Positions 25,095 to 33,155 of a stretch of DNA of 64,000 nucleotides are shown piece by piece (position 1 is the first letter of the stretch; each line of letters opens with the position of its first letter). The notes beneath the pieces are model-generated. The model did not search any database and was not told where the DNA came from. It worked only from the letters and a program-made list of their open reading frames with translations. Both the position numbers and the translations under genes were made by a program. The stretch covers positions 124,001 to 188,000 of the forward strand of contig OY970337.1 of NCBI GenBank assembly GCA_963717475.1, given 5' to 3'. Source of the DNA: AC-32 sp963717475 (GTDB taxonomy: Bacteria; Actinomycetota; Thermoleophilia; Gaiellales; Gaiellaceae).

Positions 25095-25874
25095 CTACAA
25101 CTGCCGCTGGTAGACCCGGAACGTCCAGGTCGCGAACGCCGCCGTCGCGACCGTCAGCGCAAACAGCAGCCCCAGGTGCACTCCGACGGCGCTCCAGTCC
25201 GAGCCCGGCAGCACGACCTCGCGCGCCGAGACGACGCCCCAGTTCACCGGGTTGAACCTGCTGAGCTCCTGCATCCACTGCGGCATCTGCTTGAGCGAGA
25301 TCAGCGTCGACGAGAGGAAGAACAGCGGCAGACCGATGAAGTTGGCGATCGCGATCATCGTCGCCTCCTTGCGCGTCAGCAGCGCGAGCCCCTGCGAGAT
25401 GCCGGCGAAGGCGCTGTTCATCAGCATCGCCGCCAGCAGCACCACCGCCCAGCCGGCCGCACCGGCGTGCACTCGGACGCCGAGCAGCAGCGCCACGAGC
25501 AGGATGATGATCCCCTGGATCAGCGCGGTCAGCGCGGAGCGCACGATCTGGGAGACGACCAGCGAGACGCGGCTGACCGGCGTGGCCAGGAAGCGCGGGA
25601 TCACATCGCGGTCGAGGTCGCTGACCATCGCCATCCCGCTCCAGGTGGCGCCGAAGAAGGCGTTCATGATCACGATCGCCGGCGCGAGGAACTCGATGTA
25701 GGACGTCGTTCCGAAGCCGCCGCCGGGCAGGTGCGTCACGCGCTTGAACAGCTGGCCGTAGAGGAGCAGCCAGATCATCGGCTGGACGAGGAGCAGGACG
25801 ATCCAGATCGGCTCGCGCATCAGGTTCCGCGCCTGGCGCCCGACCATGAACCAGGTGTGGACGACGGCTTTCAC
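25095..25874 (-). CDS. ABC-2 type transporter permease (daunorubicin-resistance DrrB-like)
   Basis: 259 residues from GTG 25874, coupled (GTGA) to the ATPase upstream. Six membrane spans are visible, with family blocks REPIWIVLLLVQPMIWLLLY, FLAPAIVIMNAFFGATWSGM, MVSDLDRDVIPRFLATPVSR and GLPLFFLSSTLISLKQMPQW, then LSRFNPVNWGVVSAREVVL. DrrB-type proteins export drugs, lipids or polysaccharide precursors. The substrate is unknown. It converges with the biotin carboxylase gene. Confidence 0.88.
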   Translation of the reverse strand: MKAVVHTWFMVGRQARNLMREPIWIVLLLVQPMIWLLLYGQLFKRVTHLPGGGFGTTSYIEFLAPAIVIMNAFFGATWSGMAMVSDLDRDVIPRFLATPVSRVSLVVSQIVRSALTALIQGIIILLVALLLGVRVHAGAAGWAVVLLAAMLMNSAFAGISQGLALLTRKEATMIAIANFIGLPLFFLSSTLISLKQMPQWMQELSRFNPVNWGVVSAREVVLPGSDWSAVGVHLGLLFALTVATAAFATWTFRVYQRQL

Positions 25875-26842
25875 TCGTCCCTCCCGCCGACCCCGGCTTC
25901 GTCCTCGGCGCGGAAGTCGCGTCCCGTGTAGTGGAGGTAGACGTCGTCGAGCGAGGGCCGGTGCATCGTCACCGCTTCGACCTGGATGCCGCGCGAGTCG
26001 AGCGCGGCCAGGATCGTCGGCACCGCGCGGGCGCCGTCTGCCACGCGGCTGCGCAGGAGTTGCCCGTCGGCCGTCACCTCGCGCACCTCGGCGAGCGAGC
26101 GTACGACCTCGGCGGCCGCGTCCACCTCGCCGTCCAGGAGCTCGACGCTTACGGCCTCGCCCTCGAGCCGGCCCTTGAGCTCCTCGGCGGTGCCCTCGAT
26201 CACGACACGCCCCTTGCTCACGATCGCGAGCCGGTCGGTGAGCGCGTCGGCCTCCTCGAGGTAGTGCGTCGTCAGCAGGATCGTGAGCATTTCTTCGCGC
26301 GCGAGCACCGCGAGCTCCTGCCACATCGCCGCGCGCGCTTCGGGGTCGAGCCCGGTCGTCGGCTCGTCCAGGAACAGGACCTGCGGCCCGTGGACGACCC
26401 CGAGGCCGACGTCGAGACGGCGCTTCATGCCGCCCGAGTAGCCGCGGACGACCCGGTCGGCCGCGTCGGCGATGCCGAGCAGCTCGAGCAGCCGGTCGAC
26501 GCGCTCGTGCAGCCGGCGCCCGGACATGCCCTGCACCCGCCCCTGCAGCGTCAGGTTCTCGCGTCCGGTCGCGTCGCGGTCGACGCCCGAGCTCTGCGGC
26601 ACGTAGCCGATCGAGCGGCGAACGGCGTCAGCCTCGCGGACGACGTCGTGACCCGCGACCTCTGCCCGCCCGTCGCTCGGGGTGGTCAGCGTCGTCAGCA
26701 CCTTCACGGTCGTCGACTTGCCCGCCCCGTTCGGCCCGAGCAGGCCGAAGACCTCGCCCGCGCGCACGCGGAACGAAACGCCTGCCAGCGCCTGCACCTC
26801 CCCGTAGCGCTTCTGCAGCCCCTCGACCACGATCGCGTCCAC
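25871..26842 (-). CDS. ABC-2 transporter ATP-binding protein (DrrA-like)
   Basis: 323 residues from GTG 26842. Walker A GPNGAGKST, Q-loop YVPQSSGVD, signature YSGGMKRRLD, Walker B VLFLDEPTTGLD, H-loop LLTTHYLEEAD. The C-terminal 100 residues (VVIEGTAEELKGRLEGEAVS onward) form the DrrA-type regulatory extension ending in ...SLDDVYLHYTGRDFRAEDEA. It powers the permease encoded immediately downstream. Its start is 35 bases from the divergent sucC start, so both promoters must share that short gap. Confidence 0.9.
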   Translation of the reverse strand: MDAIVVEGLQKRYGEVQALAGVSFRVRAGEVFGLLGPNGAGKSTTVKVLTTLTTPSDGRAEVAGHDVVREADAVRRSIGYVPQSSGVDRDATGRENLTLQGRVQGMSGRRLHERVDRLLELLGIADAADRVVRGYSGGMKRRLDVGLGVVHGPQVLFLDEPTTGLDPEARAAMWQELAVLAREEMLTILLTTHYLEEADALTDRLAIVSKGRVVIEGTAEELKGRLEGEAVSVELLDGEVDAAAEVVRSLAEVREVTADGQLLRSRVADGARAVPTILAALDSRGIQVEAVTMHRPSLDDVYLHYTGRDFRAEDEAGVGGRDE

Positions 26843-26877
26843 GGAGGCTGAGACTACCTCGGTAGAGTCCCGGCCCG

Positions 26878-28020
26878 GTGGACCTCTACGAGTACCAGGG
26901 CAAGGAGCTCTTCCGGCGCTTCGGCATCCCGGTTTCCGAGGGTCGGTTGGCCACGACGCCGGCCGAGGCACGCGCCGCCGCCGAGGAGCTCGGCGGCCAG
27001 GTCGTCGTCAAGGCACAGGTCCTGACCGGCGGTCGCGGCAAGGCGGGCGGGATCAAGCTCGCCGAAGGGCCCGACGACGCCGAGCAGAAGGCCGACGAGA
27101 TCCTCGGCCTCGACATCCGGGGCCACGTCGTTCGCAAGCTCTGGATCGAGAGCGCCTCTGACATCGCGAAGGAGTACTACCTCTCGCTCACGTTCGACCG
27201 CGGGACGAAGAAGCCGCTGTTCATGCTCACCACCGAGGGCGGGGTCGAGATCGAAGAGGTTGCGGCCACGAACCCCGATGCGCTCTCGCGCCTGCACGTC
27301 GACCCGCTCGAGGGCTTCCAGCCCTACCAGGCGCGCCGCCTGATCTACGGCGCGGGGATCGAGGACGAGAGCGAGCAGAAGCAGATCCTCGGCATCGTCG
27401 AGAAGCTCTACCGCTGCTTCGTCGAGAGCGACGCGATGCTCTGCGAGATCAACCCGCTGATCGTCACCCCGGACGGGGAGGTGCGCGCGCTCGACTCGAA
27501 GTTCACGGTCGACGACAACGCGCTCTTCCGCCACCCGGACGTCGCCGAGATGCGCGACCCCGACGCGTACCCGCCCGAGGAGCGCGTCGCCCGCGAGAAG
27601 GACGTCACCTACGTGAAGCTCGACGGCGAGGTCGGCATCCTCGGCAACGGCGCCGGGCTCGTGATGTCGACGCTCGACGTGATCGCGCTCGTCGGGGGCC
27701 GCCCGGCGAACTTCTGCGATCTCGGCGGCGGCGGCGACGCGCAGGGCGTCGTCGATGCGCTCGAGGTGATCACGGGCGATCCGCAGGTGAAGTCGATCCT
27801 GTTCAACATCTTCGCGGGCATCACGCGCTGCGACGTCGTGGCGCAGGGGATCCTGCAGGCGCTCTCGCAGATCACGATCTCGCACCCGATCGTGGTGCGC
27901 TTCGACGGCACGAACGCCGAGGAGGGCCGCCAGATCCTGGCCGACGCGGCGCCGCCGAACCTGCAGGTCGAGCCGACGATGCTGGACGCCGCGCGACGCG
28001 CGGTGGAGCTGGCTGCATGA
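26878..28020 (+). CDS. sucC: succinyl-CoA synthetase beta subunit
   Basis: 380 residues from GTG 26878 (VDLYEYQGKELFRRFGIPVS, the canonical SucC N-terminus). ATP-grasp residues occur in VVVKAQVLTGGRGKAGGIKL. The CoA-ligase half contains NGAGLVMSTLDVIAL, PANFCDLGGGGDAQGVVDAL and NIFAGITRCDVVAQGIL. It converts succinyl-CoA to succinate with ATP or GTP formation, as an alpha/beta complex with SucD. A methyltransferase gene separates it from sucD, overlapping by ATGA. Confidence 0.95.
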   Translation: MDLYEYQGKELFRRFGIPVSEGRLATTPAEARAAAEELGGQVVVKAQVLTGGRGKAGGIKLAEGPDDAEQKADEILGLDIRGHVVRKLWIESASDIAKEYYLSLTFDRGTKKPLFMLTTEGGVEIEEVAATNPDALSRLHVDPLEGFQPYQARRLIYGAGIEDESEQKQILGIVEKLYRCFVESDAMLCEINPLIVTPDGEVRALDSKFTVDDNALFRHPDVAEMRDPDAYPPEERVAREKDVTYVKLDGEVGILGNGAGLVMSTLDVIALVGGRPANFCDLGGGGDAQGVVDALEVITGDPQVKSILFNIFAGITRCDVVAQGILQALSQITISHPIVVRFDGTNAEEGRQILADAAPPNLQVEPTMLDAARRAVELAA

Positions 28021-28658
28021 CCGATGTTTGGTCGGATCGAGCCGAGGCCTACCGCGAGAGCGAGGCGCACCGGCAGGGCCGCGACCTCGAGCTCTTCGCC
28101 GAGTGGGCCGGCGGCAAGACCGTGCTCGACGTCGCGAGCGGCGGCGGCCACGTGGCTGCGCGGCTGCGCGAGGCGGGCTCCGAGGTCGTCACCTGCGACT
28201 CCGCGCCGGGCATGAAGCCGGACGTGATCTGCCGCGCCGAGGACCTGCCGTTCGCCGACGGAAGCTTCGACGTGGTCACCTGCCGCGTCGCCGCGCACCA
28301 CTTCGACGATCCGGGGGCGGCGGTCGGAGAGTTCGCGCGCGTCGCGGGCGAGCTCGTCCTCGTCGCCGACAACCTCTACCTCGGCGAGGCCGGGGAGGAG
28401 GCCGACCGGCTGCGCGACCCGACGCACGTGCGCAATCTCTCCGAGGACGAGTGGCGCGGGCTCTTCGCGCAAGCCGGCCTCGAGGTAGAGGCGGTCGAGC
28501 GGGAGGAGAAGCGGGTCGAGCTCGAGCCGTGGCTCGAGCGCGCAGGGTGCACGGGTGACGAGGCCGCGCGGGTGCGCGAGCTTCTCGCCGACCGGATCGA
28601 GGATGGGAAGCTGCGGCTCGACCGCGGGATCATCAAGGCCCGAAAGGCAGGCGGCTAG
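28017..28658 (+). CDS. SAM-dependent methyltransferase embedded between sucC and sucD
   Basis: 213 residues. ATG 28017 overlaps the sucC stop, and its TAG shares one base with the sucD GTG, so all three are tightly coupled. It is a class I fold: motif I TVLDVASGGGHVAARLREAG, acidic residue at VVTCDSAPGMKPDV, motif II-like DLPFADGSFDVVTCRVAAHH, and a variable C-terminal cap. UbiE/Methyltransf_11 type. Nothing in the TCA step requires methylation, so its presence inside sucCD is unexplained; it may methylate a cofactor or metabolite tied to this flux. Confidence 0.82.
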   Translation: MTDVWSDRAEAYRESEAHRQGRDLELFAEWAGGKTVLDVASGGGHVAARLREAGSEVVTCDSAPGMKPDVICRAEDLPFADGSFDVVTCRVAAHHFDDPGAAVGEFARVAGELVLVADNLYLGEAGEEADRLRDPTHVRNLSEDEWRGLFAQAGLEVEAVEREEKRVELEPWLERAGCTGDEAARVRELLADRIEDGKLRLDRGIIKARKAGG

Positions 28659-29536
28659 TGGCGATCATCGTCGACCGCGACACGAAGCTCGTCGTCCAGG
28701 GCCTCACGGGTCGCGAGGGACGCTTCCACGGCCTCCGCAACCGCTCCTACGGCACCCAGCTGGTCGCCGGCGTAACTCCGGGCAAGGGCGGCCAGGACGT
28801 CGAGGGCGTGCCCGTCTTCGACACCGTCGCCGAGGCGGTCGCCGAGACGGGCGCAAACACGACGATGGTCTTCGTCCCGGCCCGCTTCGCCGCGGATGCG
28901 ATCTACGAGGCCGTCGACGCCGGCATCGGCACGGTGATCTGCATCGCCGAAGGGCTCCCGGCCCACGACATGCTGCGCGTCTACAACTACATCCGTCCGC
29001 GCGGGATCACGATGCTCGGCCCGAACTGCCCCGGCGCCCTCTCGCCGGGCAAGGCGAACGTCGGGATCATCCCGGCCGAGATCTTCCGCGAGGGCCCGGT
29101 CGGCCTCGTCTCGCGCTCGGGCACGCTCACGTACCAGATCGGCCACGACCTGACGCAGCGCGGGCTCGGAAACTCGACGATCGTCGGGATCGGCGGCGAC
29201 CCGGTCGTGGGCTCGTCGTTCATCGACATCCTCGAGCGCTTCGAGGCCGACGACGAGACCGAGCTGATCGTGCTCGTCGGCGAGATCGGCGGCGACGAGG
29301 AGGAGAAAGCGGCCGCCTTCATCGAGACCGAGGTGACGAAGCCCGTGATCGCATACATCGCCGGCTTCACGGCGCCGCCCGGCAAGACGATGGGGCACGC
29401 CGGCGCGATCATCAGCGGCTCGTCCGGCACCGCACAGGCCAAGAAAGAAGCCCTCGAGGCGCGCGGCGCTCGCGTCGGCACGACGCCGACCGAGGTCGCC
29501 GAGTTGGCCGTCGAGGTCGCCGGCGCGCGCGCCTGA
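28658..29536 (+). CDS. sucD: succinyl-CoA synthetase alpha subunit
   Basis: 292 residues from GTG 28658. The N-terminal CoA-binding domain has VQGLTGREGRFHGLRNRSYG and GTQLVAGVTPGKGGQ. The phosphorylated active-site histidine is in AYIAGFTAPPGKTMGHAGAI. The Rossmann and flavodoxin-like domains are complete, and the length is normal. It is catalytically partnered with SucC and runs directly on from the embedded methyltransferase. Confidence 0.95.
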   Translation: MAIIVDRDTKLVVQGLTGREGRFHGLRNRSYGTQLVAGVTPGKGGQDVEGVPVFDTVAEAVAETGANTTMVFVPARFAADAIYEAVDAGIGTVICIAEGLPAHDMLRVYNYIRPRGITMLGPNCPGALSPGKANVGIIPAEIFREGPVGLVSRSGTLTYQIGHDLTQRGLGNSTIVGIGGDPVVGSSFIDILERFEADDETELIVLVGEIGGDEEEKAAAFIETEVTKPVIAYIAGFTAPPGKTMGHAGAIISGSSGTAQAKKEALEARGARVGTTPTEVAELAVEVAGARA

Positions 29537-29557
29537 GCGATCTCTACACTCGAACGC

Positions 29558-30625
29558 GTGACGATTTCGTTCGCTCGCGGGATCCCGGCGCCCGAGTGCC
29601 TGCCGGTCGAGGAGCTTGCCGACTGCGCCCAGGCCGCGCTGCGGCGCGACGGGGAGACGATCCTTTCGTACGGAAGCACGCTCGGCTACGCGCCGCTGCG
29701 GGAGTGGATCGCCGAGCGCCACGGCGTCGATCCGGGCCGCGTCGTGGTCACGAACGGGTCGCTCCAGGTCTTCCACTTCCTGATCTCGGCGCTGCCGCCC
29801 GGGCCCGTGATCGTCGAGCGGCCGACCTACGACCGGCCGCGCAAGATCCTGCGCGAAGAGGGGCGCGAGCTGATCGAGGTCCCGGTCGACGAGGACGGGC
29901 TCGACGTCGACGAGCTCGCCCGCTGCGGGCCTGCATCGCTGCTCTACACGATCCCGACCTTCCAGAACCCGACCGGGACGACGCTCTCGCTGGAGCGCCG
30001 CCGGCGTCTCGCCGAACTTGCGCGCGACCGCTCGCTGGCCGTCCTCGAGGACGATCCGTACGGGCTCGTCCGCTTCGAGGGCGAGCCGCTGCCGAGCGTC
30101 TTCGAGCTCGAGGGCGGCGAGCACGTCATGTACAGCTCTTCGTTCTCGAAGACCGTCGCGCCGGGGCTCCGCGTCGGCTATGCGATCGTGCCGGATGCGC
30201 TCTCCGGCGAGCTCGAGAAGCGCGTGGCCTCGACCTACATCACCCCCGCGCTGCTTGCGCAGGCGACGGTGCACGAGTTCCTGCGACGCGGTCTGCTCGA
30301 GCCGAGCCTGGAGCGGGTCGGCGGACTGCTGCGCACACGGCGAGACGTGATGCTCGAGGCGCTCGAGCGCGAGCTCTCGGGCCACGCTCGCTGGAACCGG
30401 CCGGAGGGCGGCTACTTCCTCTGGCTCGACCTCCCGGACGACGTCGACGCCTCCGAGCTTCTGCCCCGCGCGACCGAGGCCGGGGTCACGTTCGTCGCCG
30501 GCACCGACTTCGGCGGGCCCCCGAACAGCGCGCGGCTGGCGTTCAGCTTCGCCTCGCCGGAGGAGATTCCCGAGGGCGTCGCGCGGCTGGCGCGCCTAGT
30601 GGCGGCGGCGCCCGCGGCGGTTTAG
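29558..30625 (+). CDS. PLP-dependent aminotransferase, class I/II (LysN/2-aminoadipate-like)
   Basis: 355 residues from GTG 29558. Fold-type I aminotransferase with ILSYGSTLGYAPLREWIAER (substrate-binding loop), VTNGSLQVFHFL, the PxxQNPTG block IPTFQNPTGTTLSLERRRRL, VLEDDPYGLVRFEGEPLPSV and the PLP lysine in MYSSSFSKTVAPGLRVGYAI. This pattern is the 2-aminoadipate/kynurenine aminotransferase group and also MocR catalytic domains without the HTH. The amino-acid substrate is not determined. It likely extends the suc operon (22-base gap). Confidence 0.88.
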   Translation: MTISFARGIPAPECLPVEELADCAQAALRRDGETILSYGSTLGYAPLREWIAERHGVDPGRVVVTNGSLQVFHFLISALPPGPVIVERPTYDRPRKILREEGRELIEVPVDEDGLDVDELARCGPASLLYTIPTFQNPTGTTLSLERRRRLAELARDRSLAVLEDDPYGLVRFEGEPLPSVFELEGGEHVMYSSSFSKTVAPGLRVGYAIVPDALSGELEKRVASTYITPALLAQATVHEFLRRGLLEPSLERVGGLLRTRRDVMLEALERELSGHARWNRPEGGYFLWLDLPDDVDASELLPRATEAGVTFVAGTDFGGPPNSARLAFSFASPEEIPEGVARLARLVAAAPAAV

Positions 30626-30901
30626 CTGCGACAGCAGCACGCCGCCGATCAGCCCGAGCGCGATGCTGAGCAGGACCACCCAGATCAGTGAGACCTCGGT
30701 CGTCCCGAACACGAAGTGCATGTGCACCTGCTTGCGGTTCTCGAGCACGAATGCGATCGCGAACGCGATCACCGCGAGCAGGATGATCAGCTTCAGGTAG
30801 AGGCGGGGCTGCCACTGGCGCAGCCCTTCCTCCGCCGGAACCGCCTCGTCCGCGGGCTGCTCTGGAGGCTGCTCGTCGGAGCGGCGGAGCCGGAGGCGCA
30901 T
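30596..30901 (-). CDS. LapA-domain (DUF1049) membrane protein
   Basis: 101 residues. An acidic cytoplasmic tail (DEQPPEQPADEAVPAEE) precedes the two-helix LapA module, LYLKLIILLAVIAFAIAFVL and VSLIWVVLLSIALGLIGGVL, with the conserved ENRKQVHMHFVFG between them. LapA proteins are associated with lipopolysaccharide or lipid assembly in proteobacteria; here the role is unknown. Its 3' end overlaps the aminotransferase 3' end by 30 bases. Confidence 0.85.
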   Translation of the reverse strand: MRLRLRRSDEQPPEQPADEAVPAEEGLRQWQPRLYLKLIILLAVIAFAIAFVLENRKQVHMHFVFGTTEVSLIWVVLLSIALGLIGGVLLSQLNRRGRRRH

Positions 30902-31239
30902 GCCCGGAGTTTAGGTGCGGCCTAGGCGGCGCGGGACTGGCCGGTCAAAGGCCGCGGCACGAGCCGGGGCTGCCGCGGAGGCACGAGCGAGCCGCGGCTG
31001 TGGAGGCGAAAAGTGGGGCACGGAGCCTCCAGCGTAAGTGCGCACAGACCGGCCCGGTGGAAATAGCAATCGCCGCAAGTTGGTTGGATTCGCTTGCTCA
31101 GAGTGTCGCCTGCTCCCTCGAAATGCGTGACCCGAACAAGGCAGGACTATAGGGCCGCTGCCTGAGCTTTCAAGGCTTGCCTGTGGAGAAAACATTGCAA
31201 TTTCCGGCGGTTTCAAACCTACCGAAAAATGATTGTTCT
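30902..31239. other. 338-base gap between LapA-domain gene and PDZ protease gene; candidate long leader or small RNA
   Basis: No convincing coding sequence lies here on either strand. The right half (31040-31239) is distinctly less GC-rich than its surroundings. A minus-strand promoter at 31146-31173 would give LapA mRNA an unusually long leader of about 240 bases or serve a separate RNA. Candidate hairpins on that strand include GCAAG...CTTGC near 31075-31100. I recognise no known riboswitch or 6S RNA signature. Confidence 0.4.
31146..31173 (-). promoter_or_regulatory. sigma-70-type promoter reading toward the LapA-domain gene
   Basis: On the minus strand TTGAAA (31173-31168) and TATAGT (31151-31146) are 16 bases apart, close to consensus. 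Transcription would start near 31139. Confidence 0.5.
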
Positions 31240-32241
31240 TCAGGCTTTCGGGCCGAGCGTTGCCAGTGCCCGCAACGCCTGTCGAACATTTTCCACAGGA
31301 ATGATCCTGAGCCCGTCCGCGTACTTCCTGGCCTCGCGCGCGTTCTCCCCGGCAGGCACAAGGAAGACGTCCACACCCGCACGGCGCACACCGAGCGTTT
31401 TCTGTTTCACGCCGCCGATCGGCAGCACCGAGCCGTCGAGCGCGAGCTCGCCGGTGGCTGCGACCCGCCGCCCGTGGGTGACGTTCCGCCCGAGCTCCTG
31501 CAGGATGTCGAGCGCGAACGCGAGCCCGGCCGAGGGCCCGCCGATGCCCTGCGCGTCGATCGAGACGTCGACCGGAAGCTTGACCTGGAGGTTGTCCGAG
31601 GCGGTGATGCCGACCAGCGCCTGCTTCGGGGCGGTCGGGTCGGCGATGGTCCGGAGCGTCGTCTCCTGCGTCCGGCTCCCGCGCCGGTAGCGGAGCCGGA
31701 TCTGGTTGCCCGGGCGCTTCCGCGCGAGCTGCGCGCGGAGCTCCGCGACCGTTCGGATCGCGGTTCCGTCGACGGCGCTGATGACGTCGCTTGGCTGGAG
31801 CACCTTCGAGGCAGGGGCCTTCGGCTCGACCGCCAGGATGGTCACGCCTCCGCTGCGCGCGGTCGGCTTGTAGCCGAGCATCTTCAGGGCGACATACGGC
31901 GCGACCTTCTGCGAGTCGCTCATCTCGACCTGGCCGAGCCGCTGGTCGAGCGCGGAGCTGATCGGCGGAGCCTTGACGAGGGACGAGCCGCCCGCGCGGA
32001 TCCAGGGAACGATCCGTTCGAGCAGCCTCGCGTCCCGCTCGCGAACGTCGACGAAGTAGATCTGGTTCCGCTTCGCGGGGTGACCGGAGATTCGGACGAG
32101 CGGTGCAACCGGGTGGGCCGGGTCGACGAGCTGCAGCTGGTAGCCGTCCGCAGGAGCGATCCAGGCGGCAACCACCGCGAAGACGAGCAGCAGCAGGCCC
32201 GTCGCCGCCAGCCGGCCGGGCGAGAACCAGCTCTTCTTCAA
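31240..32241 (-). CDS. membrane-anchored PDZ and Lon-type (S16) protease, YlbL-like
   Basis: 333 residues. One N-terminal membrane helix (TGLLLLVFAVVAAWIAP) is followed by a domain of about 90 residues, a PDZ domain near 125-195 (VTILAVEPKAPASKVLQPSD, then VISAVDGTAI), and a Lon proteolytic domain at 210-333. The catalytic dyad is Ser in GIGGPSAGLAFALDIL and Lys in PIGGVKQKTLGVRRAG. This is the YlbL family, implicated in Bacillus in degrading a DNA-damage cell-division inhibitor. The active site faces outside the membrane. It overlaps the SDR stop by four bases. Confidence 0.9.
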   Translation of the reverse strand: MKKSWFSPGRLAATGLLLLVFAVVAAWIAPADGYQLQLVDPAHPVAPLVRISGHPAKRNQIYFVDVRERDARLLERIVPWIRAGGSSLVKAPPISSALDQRLGQVEMSDSQKVAPYVALKMLGYKPTARSGGVTILAVEPKAPASKVLQPSDVISAVDGTAIRTVAELRAQLARKRPGNQIRLRYRRGSRTQETTLRTIADPTAPKQALVGITASDNLQVKLPVDVSIDAQGIGGPSAGLAFALDILQELGRNVTHGRRVAATGELALDGSVLPIGGVKQKTLGVRRAGVDVFLVPAGENAREARKYADGLRIIPVENVRQALRALATLGPKA

Positions 32242-32981
32242 AGAAGGCCCCGCGTCAGGCCGCCGTCGACGGGGATCACGGCACCCGTCACGTAGCTCGC
32301 GGCGTCGGACGCGAGGAAACAGACGACCTCGGCGACCTCGCGCGGTGCGCCGAAGCGCCGCAGCGGGATCTGCTCGAGGTCTTCAGCGCGCGGCCGCCCG
32401 TGGAACGCCTCGGCGAGGCGCGCGGTCTCGATCCGCCCGGGCGCGATCGAGTTGACGGTGATCTTCTTCGGCCCGACCTCGCGGGCCAGAGTCTTCGCCC
32501 AGCCGATCACCCCCGGCCGCACCGCGTTCGAGAGCGCGAGGTTCTCGATCGGCTCGCGGACCGAGCTAGAGGTGATGTTGATCACGCGGCCGTGGCCGCT
32601 CCGCTCGAGCTGGGGGAGGCAGAGCTCCGTCAGCCGCACGGCCGAGACGAGGAGCAGCGCGACCGCATGCTCGACCTGCTCGTCGGTGAGGCCGACCGCG
32701 GCCGTGCGCGGCGGGCCGCCGCCGTTGTTGACGAGGATGTCGATCCCGCCGAAGGCCTCGAGGGCGCGCTCGACGAGGCGTTTCACGTCCGCGGGATTGG
32801 TCACGTCGCCGCGGACCGGAAGCGCGCCGAGTCGCTCGGCCTCCCGCTCGAGGAGCTCCCGGCGTCGCGCGAACATCGCGACGTTGGCGCCCTCGGCGGC
32901 GAGCGCCTCCGCGATCGCGAGGCCGATCCCCGAGGAGGCCCCGCAGACGATCGCGGTGCGGCCGGCTAGCCCGAGCTCCAC
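32238..32981 (-). CDS. short-chain dehydrogenase/reductase with altered catalytic residues
   Basis: 247 residues. The Rossmann glycine motif is IVCGASSGIGLAIAEAL, the NNxG element is DILVNNGGGPP, and the catalytic Ser region is VINITSSSVREP. The canonical YxxxK is not present: aligned on the following VxGxxKxLA helix, LSNAVRPGVIGWAKTLA has Ser and Arg at the Tyr and Lys positions. The SNxxRxxVxGxAKTL pattern recurs in an atypical SDR subgroup annotated as FabG-like. Activity is therefore doubtful or different. It leads the coupled pair with the PDZ protease. Confidence 0.8.
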   Translation of the reverse strand: MELGLAGRTAIVCGASSGIGLAIAEALAAEGANVAMFARRRELLEREAERLGALPVRGDVTNPADVKRLVERALEAFGGIDILVNNGGGPPRTAAVGLTDEQVEHAVALLLVSAVRLTELCLPQLERSGHGRVINITSSSVREPIENLALSNAVRPGVIGWAKTLAREVGPKKITVNSIAPGRIETARLAEAFHGRPRAEDLEQIPLRRFGAPREVAEVVCFLASDAASYVTGAVIPVDGGLTRGLL

Positions 32982-33040
32982 GCCTGGCTCGCTCCGTCTG
33001 CGATTGCCGAGCGCCGCCGCCCGGTTCCCCGCCGCTCAAC

Positions 33041-33059
33041 TCCCCACCCTGGGTGGGGA
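33041..33059. promoter_or_regulatory. 19-base inverted repeat upstream of the SDR gene
   Basis: TCCCCACCC-T-GGGTGGGGA lies 60 bases before the SDR start, in the gap after mdh. It looks more like an operator than a terminator, since the loop would be a single base and no T-run follows on either strand. A second inverted repeat, CTGTGGAC at 33112-33119 and GTCCACAG at 33146-33153, sits directly after the mdh stop. Confidence 0.35.
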
Positions 33060-33155
33060 AGAACGTCCACCCGCCACCCGCTGCGAGCGTATCGGCAAAG
33101 TCGTGACGCGTCTGTGGACCGGGCGCGCCGGTTCTGCGCCAATCCGTCCACAGCC

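Noticed and set aside
30911..31216. Possible minus-strand protein in the LapA-protease gap
   Set aside because: Composition unlike neighbouring genes and no start signal; better explained as leader or spacer.
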